Positions 53,692 through 61,963 of a stretch of 64,000 nt of DNA are shown here, one piece after another. Positions within the stretch are counted from its first letter, which is position 1, and every line of letters starts with the position of its first letter. Location: positions 3,790,501-3,854,500 of the forward strand of contig NC_010995.1 in NCBI RefSeq assembly GCF_000019225.1, given 5' to 3'. The translations under genes and the position numbers were made by a program. The notes under the pieces are model-generated. The model had not been told where the DNA came from. It saw nothing but the letters and a program-made list of their open reading frames with translations, and searched no databases. The DNA comes from Cellvibrio japonicus Ueda107 (lineage in GTDB: Bacteria; Pseudomonadota; Gammaproteobacteria; Pseudomonadales; Cellvibrionaceae).

Positions 53692-55296
53692 CTAACCATG
53701 GGCCTTGAAGTCGCGCAGGCGAATACCTACCGCCAGGAGCGCCGCCAGATAGATCACCCCACCCACAACGCAGACCACTGCCAGGCGCCATATCCGCTCC
53801 AGGGTATGCCAGTACTGCCAATCCGCCCAGCACATCAGGAATCCCAGGAGCACTACCACCATGGCCAGGTTGGCTGCGCCATAGCGCAACCAGAGCCGGG
53901 GCCAGTGGCTGGCAGGTTGGTAGATGCGCTGCTGGCGCAGTCCCCGGTATAGCAACCAGGCATTGACATAGGCGGCCAGTGCCGTTGTCAGGGCCAGGCC
54001 GACATGCCCCAGGCTAAAGAAGTAGGCCAAGGGCAGCACGACCACGGGTTTCATCAGGATATTGGCCACAATCGCCTTGATCCCGGTACGCACCGGCGTC
54101 TTCATGTCCTGACGGGCAAAATAGCCAGGTACCAGCACCTTGATCAGCATGAATGCAAACAGCCCCAGGGCGTAGGCCTGCAAACTGTAGGAGGACATGA
54201 GGATGTCGGACGCGGCCATTTTGCCGTGGTAGAACAGAGTAAACAGAATCGGTTCGGCAAGGATCACCAGCGCCAGGGTAGCCGGCAGGGCGATCAGCAC
54301 CACAAAACGTATCGCCCAATCCAGGGTCTGGCTAAATTTCTCCGCCGATTGGGCTGTGCTCTGGCGCGACAGGCTGGGCATAATCACCGTGGCAATCGCC
54401 ACCCCGAATACCCCCAGGGGCAGCTCCACCAAACGGTCGGAATAGAACAGCCAGCTCGCACTGGCATCGCCCAGTTGGGTGGCGATAATGGTATCTAACA
54501 TCAGGTTGATTTGGCTGATAGACACACCGAACAGCGCCGGTGCCATCAGCGCCAGAATGCGCTTTACCCCGGGATCGGACCAGCCCAGTTTGGGTGAAGG
54601 TAAAAGATGGATCTGACGCAGGAACGGCAATTGGAACAGCAGCGAGAACACCCCTGCCACCAGGATGCTCCAGGCCAGCGCGTAAGCTGGATTGGGGAAA
54701 TAATCGGCAACCAGGAGTGCCGCCGCAATCATAAAGATATTTAGGAAGACCGGTGTTACGGCCGGTACCGCAAAGCGGTCATAGCTGTTCAGGATCGCGC
54801 CGGCAAAACCGGTGAGCGAAATCAGCATCAGATAGGGGAAAGTGATGCGAACCAGGTCAGTCAACAAATCAAATTTAGCGGGATCGGATAGGTACCCCGA
54901 CGCAAAGATCATGGATACACCTGCCGCTCCCAATACCCCAACCAGGGTCACCAGCAGCAACACCAGGCCCAGGCTGCCGGCCACCTTATCCACCAAATCC
55001 TTTACCGCCGCGCGCGAGCCCTTTTCCCGATATTCGGCAAGCACTGGAATAAACGCCTGCGAAAAGGCCCCCTCGGCAAACAGGCGGCGAAAAAAGTTGG
55101 GAATTTTCTGCGCAACGGCAAAGGCATCCATGGACCCGCCAGCACCCAGTAAACTGGCCAGTACGATATCGCGCACAAGCCCGAGCACCCGCGACAGCAT
55201 CGTCATACTGCCGGTCAGCAGGCTGGAGCGGAGCAGGCTTTTGGATCTGGGCTTTTGTTCAGGCGCGGGGGCTGAGGGCAACTCGGGATCGGACAC
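53692..55296 (-). CDS. murJ: Lipid II flippase MurJ (MviN)
   Basis: A 534-residue MOP-superfamily flippase with about fourteen spans, moving lipid II across the inner membrane. TMLSRVLGLVRDIVLASLLGAG opens the first span and QIPNFFRRLFAEGAFSQAFIPVL-like residues follow (near 65-85; conserved Arg and Glu present). A GTG start at 55296 gives a 20-residue polar N-terminal extension; a later ATG inside the SMTMLS segment is possible. In Pseudomonas rpsT sits next to murJ; none was seen here. Confidence 0.93.
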   Translation of the reverse strand: MSDPELPSAPAPEQKPRSKSLLRSSLLTGSMTMLSRVLGLVRDIVLASLLGAGGSMDAFAVAQKIPNFFRRLFAEGAFSQAFIPVLAEYREKGSRAAVKDLVDKVAGSLGLVLLLVTLVGVLGAAGVSMIFASGYLSDPAKFDLLTDLVRITFPYLMLISLTGFAGAILNSYDRFAVPAVTPVFLNIFMIAAALLVADYFPNPAYALAWSILVAGVFSLLFQLPFLRQIHLLPSPKLGWSDPGVKRILALMAPALFGVSISQINLMLDTIIATQLGDASASWLFYSDRLVELPLGVFGVAIATVIMPSLSRQSTAQSAEKFSQTLDWAIRFVVLIALPATLALVILAEPILFTLFYHGKMAASDILMSSYSLQAYALGLFAFMLIKVLVPGYFARQDMKTPVRTGIKAIVANILMKPVVVLPLAYFFSLGHVGLALTTALAAYVNAWLLYRGLRQQRIYQPASHWPRLWLRYGAANLAMVVVLLGFLMCWADWQYWHTLERIWRLAVVCVVGGVIYLAALLAVGIRLRDFKAHG

Positions 55297-55404
55297 GGAC
55301 GAATCCTGCGCGGATAGAAAATGGAAGATGCGGCATTATCCATGGCCGATATGGCCGGACACAACACCCACCACAAAGCAGTTGACATTCTCCATCGCCC
55401 CAAT

Positions 55405-55424
55405 TACTGTATAAAAAAACAGTA
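55405..55424 (+). promoter_or_regulatory. LexA (SOS) box upstream of yebG
   Basis: TACTGTATAAAAAAACAGTA contains CTGT-N8-ACAG with matching TA flanks, very close to the E. coli consensus. It is 20 bases before the yebG start and would overlap the promoter. YebG is a known SOS gene, so this doubles as a reference for the LexA box found before the integrase. Confidence 0.9.
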
Positions 55425-55443
55425 TCAATACGAGGATAACACC

Positions 55444-55770
55444 ATGGCAGTAATCGCCGTATGGCAATGTGATCGGGATGGCAGTATGTTCGAAGACAGA
55501 AAACTCGCAGAAGAACACGACAAATACCTGGAGCTGGCAGCCAATATCACCCAGTTAATTGAAGACAATATTCCCGGTATCGACGACAAGCACAGCGAAG
55601 CTATCGGCTTGCTGCTGGCGCAACGTCGTGAGCTACTGGCTAAAGCCTGCAAGGGTAAGCCCGATGAGTTGTTACAACCATTCACTTACGAGCCGCCCCA
55701 GATGCTCAATGGCAAACAGGACAAATCCGGCAAGGATGACAATATTGTCTCCCTTGCTGCCAACCAGTAA
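55444..55770 (+). CDS. yebG: YebG family SOS-induced protein
   Basis: A 108-residue small protein of the YebG family. The opening MAVIAVWQCDRDGSMFEDRKLAEEHDK is diagnostic. A helical middle region and a polar C-terminal tail follow. YebG is induced by DNA damage in E. coli; its precise role is not settled. ATG 55444 has GAGGAT 7-8 bases upstream; the frame back to 55321 runs through the LexA box and is rejected. Divergent from murJ. Confidence 0.92.
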   Translation: MAVIAVWQCDRDGSMFEDRKLAEEHDKYLELAANITQLIEDNIPGIDDKHSEAIGLLLAQRRELLAKACKGKPDELLQPFTYEPPQMLNGKQDKSGKDDNIVSLAANQ

Positions 55771-56168
55771 TCTGGCTGGCCTGATCAATGGCCTTCCCGG
55801 CCATTGACGACCCGCTGCGATAAGGAGATCGATCCCCAGCCGGGTCGTTTTACAAATCACTGTCACCACCGGTGGTTTGTTTGCGTTACGGACGCGCTCC
55901 ACACGCGCCCGCTTCCACACGTTTCCCGCTCAAGGAAAGAGATAATTCGCAGCGCCAGGATGCTTGCCCATTAGGGGTCGTCAGCCACTACCCCCAATGT
56001 CGGGAAACCACCTTTTACCACCGCACCACTTTCTCTCGAAGCCTCAACAGGTGCGGTGGCCTTTTCAGCATATTTCCCCCTGTTATAGCCCTTTTGTCTA
56101 TATAAGTCGCGCACAATTATAGTCATGTCGACTAGAATAAAACACACAACAACAACAGGTCGATAACC
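55771..56168. other. Gene-free 398-bp region with strong hairpins, possible structured leader
   Basis: No supported gene. TCAATGGCC/GGCCATTGA (55785-55793 and 55799-55807) is a perfect 9-bp stem after yebG without a T-run. CCACCGCACC/GGTGCGGTGG (56018-56027 and 56050-56059) is a perfect 10-bp stem followed by CCTTTT. Between them lies GCCAGGATGCTTGCC (near 55951-55965), which resembles the B12-box of cobalamin riboswitches, but I could not identify the full conserved core. The 3' hairpin would act as a terminator before the binding-protein gene. Confidence 0.35.
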
Positions 56169-57050
56169 ATGCTAAAAATGTATTTACCAATAAAAACAAC
56201 ACGGCAATTTTCCGTACTTTTCACCCTCACTTGCCTAATCAGTCTATCGCTCCACGCACACGCAAAACCCCTGCGCATGGTGCAAGGTAATAACAGTATC
56301 GAAAACTATGCCAAGGGCTTACTCAAACTGGCATTAAGCAAAATGTCCGCGCAATACGATTGGCAAGAGGCCGTTCCCAACACCAGTGAAGAGCGGATCG
56401 TTCAAATGCTGGTGGATAACCAACTGGATGTGGTCTGGTACGCTACCACCAACGCACTGGAAGAGAAATTGCTCCCCGTTCGCATCCCACTCTATCGCGG
56501 CCTATTGGGATACCGGGTGATGATGATAAAAAAGGGAAGCCAACATAAATTTGAGGGGGTAAGAAACCTGGAGGATCTCAAACGCTTTTCGCTCGGCCAG
56601 GGTCGCTTCTGGGCCGATACCAGTATCCTGGAAACCAATGGCCTGAATGTGGTTAAAGTACTTAAGTACGAAGGGCTTTTTTACATGCTGGACGGCGATC
56701 GTTTTGATGCTTATCCCCGTGGCGTACACGAACCCTGGAGCGAAATACAGCGCTATCCCGACCTTGCGCTGGATGTAGAACAAAATCTGCTGCTGGTTTA
56801 CACCAATCCATTTTATTTTTTCGTCAATAAATCCAACCCTGAACTGGCCAAAAACATTGAGCAAGGTTTACGCATTGCCATTGAAGATGGCAGTTTCAAC
56901 GAATACTTCATCAATGATCCCACCATCCAGGACGTACTGCAAAAAGCCAACCTGAAAAACAGGATCATTATTCCACTGGTCAACCCAACACTGCCCGCGC
57001 TGACACCGGTCAATGATAAATCCCTCTGGTTTGATCCCTACGCCGACTGA
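56169..57050 (+). CDS. Periplasmic solute-binding-like protein
   Basis: A 293-residue protein with a signal peptide (about 1-35, cleavage near AHAKP). The remainder resembles bacterial extracellular solute-binding proteins of the family 3 type (LRMVQGNNSIENYAKGLLKLAL, IVQMLVDNQLDVVWYATT, ending in NPELAKNIEQGLRIAIEDG). No transporter permease or ATPase is adjacent, so it may instead be a sensor-like or orphan binding protein. Ligand unknown. ATG 56169 or 56178. Confidence 0.7.
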   Translation: MLKMYLPIKTTRQFSVLFTLTCLISLSLHAHAKPLRMVQGNNSIENYAKGLLKLALSKMSAQYDWQEAVPNTSEERIVQMLVDNQLDVVWYATTNALEEKLLPVRIPLYRGLLGYRVMMIKKGSQHKFEGVRNLEDLKRFSLGQGRFWADTSILETNGLNVVKVLKYEGLFYMLDGDRFDAYPRGVHEPWSEIQRYPDLALDVEQNLLLVYTNPFYFFVNKSNPELAKNIEQGLRIAIEDGSFNEYFINDPTIQDVLQKANLKNRIIIPLVNPTLPALTPVNDKSLWFDPYAD

Positions 57051-57076
57051 GCCCCCAACCAAAACCACAAGCCGGG

Positions 57077-57715
57077 TTAACGCTCGAGCTTGTGGCCGCT
57101 TCGGCAATGGTTGATAGCCACCAGGCAATAGCCAATCAGCAAATACAAGCCCACCAATACCAGACTGTTGCGCAATACCCTAATAGCCCCCAACTCCTCC
57201 ATTTGTAAAAAAGGATAAGGATAAAAGCCGCTTAACTGGCCCCGCCCTAAAATAACGACCAGGTAGAGCAACGGAAACCATAACCATGCCAGGGGAGATC
57301 GCCAACCGATTGCACCGGGCGGCACCAACCGCCACCAGGCCAGCACAAACAAGGGAGGAATCACATAGTGCAACCCTATATCAACCCAATAGCGCAGCCC
57401 TTGCGGGTGCCACAGCTGGCGCAATACCAGCGCATAAACCAGGGCAACCAGAATAACGCTGGTCACCGCCGTCGATACCCATAACGGGTGCAGCAGGCGA
57501 GCTGTCAACAAACCGCTGGCCGCCGTGAGGACCAGGCCAATCAGCAAACAGGTGAGCACGGTGAAATACCCTAGGCTTTCCAGCACACCAACCACATAAC
57601 ACTGTCCATCTGCGGCAGCTAATTGGGCTCCTATAAAAAAGCGCACCAGCAAAATAACCCATACGCCAAGCGCGAACAGGCACAACCACCAACGCTCCCC
57701 GAAACTCAACGGCAT
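57077..57715 (-). CDS. Pr6Pr family membrane protein
   Basis: A 212-residue protein with about six spans, matching the Pr6Pr/FAR-17a-like family by GYFTVLTCLLIGLVLTA, a membrane His in LHYVIPPLFVLAWW, and FYPYPFLQMEELGAIRVLRN. Function is not established. ATG 57715 has GGAG 6 bases upstream. It lies 37 bases after the methyltransferase-dioxygenase gene, suggesting a shared transcript. Confidence 0.75.
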   Translation of the reverse strand: MPLSFGERWWLCLFALGVWVILLVRFFIGAQLAAADGQCYVVGVLESLGYFTVLTCLLIGLVLTAASGLLTARLLHPLWVSTAVTSVILVALVYALVLRQLWHPQGLRYWVDIGLHYVIPPLFVLAWWRLVPPGAIGWRSPLAWLWFPLLYLVVILGRGQLSGFYPYPFLQMEELGAIRVLRNSLVLVGLYLLIGYCLVAINHCRSGHKLER

Positions 57716-57752
57716 AACAACTCCAGACTCATCGGCATAGGTATGAGTACCA

Positions 57753-59708
57753 CTAGCGATACATATTGATGTACTGCACAAAGCGAGGGTACCGGGCGCG
57801 ATTGGGACTGGCCCCGTGCGGCAATGCCTGGTGCCAGATAATTAAATCACCCGCCCTGGCCGCAATGGGTTTTACCGCCCACTGCGACCAATCCTGGTCT
57901 TGCGGATCTGTATCCGGGGGAAGCTGCTCCAGCCAATGGTTGATGTTGTGATGAAATCCGGGCACACAGGAAAACGCCCCCTGGTGCTCGGCCACATCAC
58001 ATAAATAAATCAACGCCTGGGTTGCAAAGGGAATAGGGGATTTGAGCTCAACATCCCAATGCATAGCGGGGCCGGGAAAACGCCAATGATCGGTTTCTGG
58101 TGGATTAAACCCCACACGATCGGTACTGATAACCAGGTCATCGCACTGCCACAACTGCTTAAAAATAGCCTGCAACCGCTGGCTACTGCGCGCCGCTTCC
58201 AGGGCGGGATGATTGAACAACTGCACCATGACTTTTTTCATGGCCGACGAGGATTTATACCAGCTCGCCGGTTCATCCTCGCGCATCTCCAGAAACGACC
58301 AGATGGCCTCGCGCGCCTGTGTGCACTGCGCTTCACTGAGGATACCGGGAACCACAATATAGCCATGGGTTTCCCAATGCTGTAATTGTTCTGCGTTGAG
58401 CGGCCCGTCGATGAATCCGGCAGCAGGAGATACCCGAGCCCCCTCAGCCCACTGGCGCAAACGCTGGTTAATAGCCTGCCGGTATTCTGCGCTCGCCACA
58501 TCGGGATTGATATCCAGCACCCAACGCTCAAACTCTGCCAGGGAGTGACTGGCATACACACGCTCCAGGGTCGGTTCCAATCCCAATGCCAATACATCCA
58601 TCAACATGCGTTCCAACTGCCACTCTGTTGCTGTATCCAGTCCTTCAGGCAAGGGCTGGCTCCGCTTTTGCGCTTGCGCCTTGTGCCAAAAGCGCGCCAG
58701 GTGGAATACACCCAAACCGCCGGGCGCATCGCTGTCGGGCAATGGTTGGTTGCGCAGCGACTCATATCCAAATTGCCAGCGCGGGTCCTCACCCAAAGTA
58801 TAACGATACTGTAAAAGGGTACCCGGACGCGGCAGTGCATTGCGCTCATACAGGGGCAGATTCAATTGCGACTGGTTTTCCAACAGGACATAGCCGGGAT
58901 ACACCTGGATATAGGTTGTTAACTTTATATCTGTCAGCGTCGACGAGTATTCAGGAACCGGCAAACTACCCTGCAAACACGACAGGTCACCGCGCTGGAG
59001 CGCTGTGGCCGTTTGTCGCTCCAGGGTAAACAGTGGCCCCAGGTGCATGGGGTTATCGCCCCCGGACAACCAGAGATCCAACTCTATGCGCTGTGGTAAT
59101 AACTCACCGTTTTCTGCCAGGAATTGCACCAGATGGCTAAACACGCTGACTTGCGGTTCCTGTATCAATCCTTCGCGCATGGTCTCGGAAATAATCAGGT
59201 CATAGGTGCTATCCGCCTGCCACTGGCAAGCATCTGCCTGCACGATGGATGCAACAGCCTTACCTGCATCGAATGCATCCAGCACTTGCTGCAAAGCCTG
59301 TAGTGAATCCGCATGGATATCCAGCAGGGTCACACGTAAACGCGAGTGGTCGAAGAAAGGCAGCAGAGGAACCAGCAATAGCCCGAAGGGACCTGTACCT
59401 GCATACAAAATGCTGAGTGACTGATCTTCTGGCAAGGCAGCCAATCGCTTGCTGACAGCGGCGTGAACCCCTTGCAGGAATACCCGTGTACGCTCCACAT
59501 CTTCCGCACACTGGGCGGCCGTTGTCGGTGAGACGGCTTTACCAAAAGCGGTTATGCTCGCATGCTCATCGCGAAACAACTCGGGATGTAAATCAATCGC
59601 CGTGATCTGGCACAACGTCGCCACCAGCGTATCGACCAGGGGTTTGGCACGCGCCGCATCGGGGGCATCGAGCAACGCAGCCACCAGGGGAATCAATGTA
59701 TTAGGCAT
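57753..59708 (-). CDS. Methyltransferase-PhyH dioxygenase fusion protein
   Basis: A 651-residue, apparently two-domain protein. The N-terminal part (about 90-240) is a SAM-type Rossmann fold: AGTGPFGLL (motif I), LLDIHADSL (motif II), DLIISETM, like PRMT-type enzymes. The C-terminal part (about 430-650) is a phytanoyl-CoA dioxygenase-like 2-oxoglutarate/Fe(II) domain: HGYIVVPGIL, iron ligands H-x-D in AMHWDVEL, a distal His in ALPHGASP and an Arg in RYPRFV. ATG 59708 has AAGGATG 8 bases upstream. Substrates cannot be read from sequence. It is divergent from the GDPD gene. Confidence 0.8.
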   Translation of the reverse strand: MPNTLIPLVAALLDAPDAARAKPLVDTLVATLCQITAIDLHPELFRDEHASITAFGKAVSPTTAAQCAEDVERTRVFLQGVHAAVSKRLAALPEDQSLSILYAGTGPFGLLLVPLLPFFDHSRLRVTLLDIHADSLQALQQVLDAFDAGKAVASIVQADACQWQADSTYDLIISETMREGLIQEPQVSVFSHLVQFLAENGELLPQRIELDLWLSGGDNPMHLGPLFTLERQTATALQRGDLSCLQGSLPVPEYSSTLTDIKLTTYIQVYPGYVLLENQSQLNLPLYERNALPRPGTLLQYRYTLGEDPRWQFGYESLRNQPLPDSDAPGGLGVFHLARFWHKAQAQKRSQPLPEGLDTATEWQLERMLMDVLALGLEPTLERVYASHSLAEFERWVLDINPDVASAEYRQAINQRLRQWAEGARVSPAAGFIDGPLNAEQLQHWETHGYIVVPGILSEAQCTQAREAIWSFLEMREDEPASWYKSSSAMKKVMVQLFNHPALEAARSSQRLQAIFKQLWQCDDLVISTDRVGFNPPETDHWRFPGPAMHWDVELKSPIPFATQALIYLCDVAEHQGAFSCVPGFHHNINHWLEQLPPDTDPQDQDWSQWAVKPIAARAGDLIIWHQALPHGASPNRARYPRFVQYINMYR

Positions 59709-59866
59709 AAAACAGCATCCTTGAATACAAGAAATTGTTATAGATGGCCTTAAGCCTAATAGAATCCACGAAATAGGCAATTTCACAGTATTTCACTGCA
59801 GCCCACCCTTGGCGATGGGACAAAGTACAAGTCCTGACCGGCTCCACCACAGTGAGGCACCCAGCC

Positions 59867-61126
59867 ATGCACAACATTATTTATCGCTTCATCAACATCG
59901 GTTGGCCAGCCCTGTTAATGCTGATAACAGCCTGCGCCCCGGACTCCCCGGGTACGGCAACTCACACACAACTTATCCTTACCACCCAGGCCAATGTGCA
60001 ATTGGGGCCGCGCCCCTTTTATCTGGTCAACGATATGGATGAAAGTCCCCTCAAAAAACAATTACAGGACTGCGCCCAAGGGCCCTTCAAAAAAACCAAT
60101 TTCTCCATTGGCCATCGCGGCGCACCGCTGCAATTCCCCGAGCACACCCGGGAATCCTACGAAGCAGCCGCCAGCATGGGCGCCGGAATCCTGGAGTGCG
60201 ATGTCACCTTCACCAAAGATAAACAACTGGTCTGCCGTCACTCGCAATGCGACCTGCATACCACCACCAATATCCTCATCACCCCGCTCGCCAGCCGATG
60301 CAGCAAACCCTTCACCCCCTACAATCCAATCACTGGTATCACGGCAAGCGCAACCTGTTGCACCAGCGATATCACCCTCGCCGAATTCAAAACCCTGCAG
60401 GGAAAAATGGATGGGTTTAATCCCAAAGCCACTACACCGGCAGAATACCTGCAGGGCACTGCCGACTGGCGCACGAACCTTTACGCCGGCAAAGGCACCT
60501 TGATGTCTCATGCCGAGAGTATCGAACTGTTTAAATATCTCGGGGTAAAAATGACCCCCGAATTAAAAACGCCCAGTGTCCCCATGCCATTCCATGGCTA
60601 TACCCAAGCCATGTACGCGCAACAACTGATCGACGAATATCGCGCAGCAGGTGTGAATGCGAATGAGGTATGGCCGCAATCCTTTGGTATTGGCGATATT
60701 CGCTACTGGATCAAACACGAACCGGAATTCGGTAAACAGGCGGTTTATCTCGACGATGCCGGCACACCCATCGAGCTTCCCTCTGCACAAGAACTGCAAG
60801 CTTATACCGATCAGGGAATGAATATTGTCGCACCACCAATGTGGGCATTGCTGGCATTGGATAGCAACAACAAGATCGTTCCATCGGAATATGCAAAGAA
60901 TGCACAAAAAGCCGGCCTAAATATTATCGCCTGGTCATTCGAGCGCTCTGGTCCGCTGAAGCATGGCGGCGGCTGGTATTACCAAACAATAAACCCAGCC
61001 ATCAAAAAGGATGGGGATATGATCGAGGTACTGCATGTATTGGCGCAGGATGTAGGTGTGCTCAGGATTTTTTCGGATTGGCCTGCGAGCGTCAGTTATT
61101 ATGCGAATTGCATGGGGTTGGAATAA
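59867..61126 (+). CDS. Lipoprotein glycerophosphodiester phosphodiesterase
   Basis: A 419-residue GDPD-family enzyme hydrolysing glycerophosphodiesters to glycerol-3-phosphate and an alcohol. The signal peptide ends in a lipobox (LITAC). Active-site residues are in IGHRGAPLQFPEHTRESYEAA, ECDVTF and CRHSQCDLH. It is longer than the typical 250-residue GDPD because of an insert carrying several cysteines (about 130-180). ATG 59867 follows GAGG by 9 bases. It acts probably at the outer membrane or periplasm. Confidence 0.85.
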   Translation: MHNIIYRFINIGWPALLMLITACAPDSPGTATHTQLILTTQANVQLGPRPFYLVNDMDESPLKKQLQDCAQGPFKKTNFSIGHRGAPLQFPEHTRESYEAAASMGAGILECDVTFTKDKQLVCRHSQCDLHTTTNILITPLASRCSKPFTPYNPITGITASATCCTSDITLAEFKTLQGKMDGFNPKATTPAEYLQGTADWRTNLYAGKGTLMSHAESIELFKYLGVKMTPELKTPSVPMPFHGYTQAMYAQQLIDEYRAAGVNANEVWPQSFGIGDIRYWIKHEPEFGKQAVYLDDAGTPIELPSAQELQAYTDQGMNIVAPPMWALLALDSNNKIVPSEYAKNAQKAGLNIIAWSFERSGPLKHGGGWYYQTINPAIKKDGDMIEVLHVLAQDVGVLRIFSDWPASVSYYANCMGLE

Positions 61127-61199
61127 ATAGCCACTAAATACAGTCACTTAATCAATAACACCCGAATCCTGGTACCAGCGAGCCCCATAGTTACCTCTC

Positions 61200-61213
61200 T
61201 TGACTCAAATCAA
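61200..61213 (+). promoter_or_regulatory. ANR/FNR-like box upstream of the gbsR-cydAB genes
   Basis: TTGACTCAAATCAA matches the FNR/ANR consensus TTGAT-N4-ATCAA at nine of ten defined positions. It lies 47 bases before the GbsR-type regulator that precedes cydA. Oxygen-controlled expression of cytochrome bd is well known; the site itself is a sequence prediction. Confidence 0.55.
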
Positions 61214-61225
61214 ATAATTCTGTAA

Positions 61226-61243
61226 TTTCAGTAAATACTGAAA
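61226..61243 (+). promoter_or_regulatory. Perfect palindromic operator upstream of the GbsR-type regulator
   Basis: TTTCAGTA-AA-TACTGAAA is a perfect 8-bp inverted repeat around two bases, 17 bases before the regulator start and 13 after the ANR-like box. Its symmetry and position suggest an autoregulatory binding site for the MarR/GbsR-type protein. Confidence 0.55.
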
Positions 61244-61259
61244 ATTCAGGAATTTCAAG

Positions 61260-61910
61260 ATGCCGATTACCCTTACCCCCATGATCCAGTCCTGCGTCCT
61301 CCATTTCGGTGAAATGGGCAGCCGCTGGGGGATTAACCGCACCGTAGGCCAGATGTATGCCCTGCTGGTGCTGAGCAAAGAGCCGCTCTGTGCCGACGAT
61401 ATTACCGAGGCGCTGGGGATTTCCCGCTCCAATGTCAGCATGGGACTGAAGGAGCTGACGTCCTGGGAACTGGTGAAATTGCAACATCGCCCCGGTGAGC
61501 GCAAGGAGTATTACTCAGCGCCGGGCGATGTGTGGGATATCGCCAAGACCCTGATTGAACAGCGTCGCAAGCGCGAGATGGACCCGACCCTGACCGCACT
61601 GCGCAATTTACTGATCGAAACTCCCGCCAACCCCGAGGAGGCCTATGCCCAGCAGCGTATGCGCGACATGCATGAGCTGATTGAGATGATCACCCTCTGG
61701 ACCACCGAGATCCAGCGCATGGACTCCGCCAACCTGAGCAAGCTGCTTAAACTCGGCAACAGCCTGGGCAAGGTATTGGATTTTAAAGACCGATTGCTCG
61801 GCACCGGCAAAAGGAGTCAAGCAAAGAATCCTTGCCCTAATACCCATACAGTGCCAGGTGATGCCCCAAGCGCACACCTGAGCCATGTAAACGTCCCGTG
61901 TTGTGAATAG
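61260..61910 (+). CDS. GbsR/MarR-type transcriptional regulator
   Basis: A 216-residue winged-helix regulator of the GbsR/MarR type. The DNA-binding region is about residues 25-90 (ADDITEALGISRSNVSMGLKELTSWELV). A helical dimerisation tail follows, ending in a polar C-terminus with two Cys. CAGGA lies 9-10 bases upstream of ATG 61260. It ends 53 bases before cydA, so it probably controls the cytochrome bd genes and itself. The effector is unknown. Confidence 0.85.
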   Translation: MPITLTPMIQSCVLHFGEMGSRWGINRTVGQMYALLVLSKEPLCADDITEALGISRSNVSMGLKELTSWELVKLQHRPGERKEYYSAPGDVWDIAKTLIEQRRKREMDPTLTALRNLLIETPANPEEAYAQQRMRDMHELIEMITLWTTEIQRMDSANLSKLLKLGNSLGKVLDFKDRLLGTGKRSQAKNPCPNTHTVPGDAPSAHLSHVNVPCCE

Positions 61911-61963
61911 CCGCTCGCGCAGCGGACAGGCCTTGCTTTGCCTGACATTTATCGAGGTGTGCC

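Noticed and set aside
55872..56105. Open frame of 77 codons after yebG
   Set aside because: Odd composition, no ribosome site, and it runs through two strong hairpins; a structured leader is a better reading.
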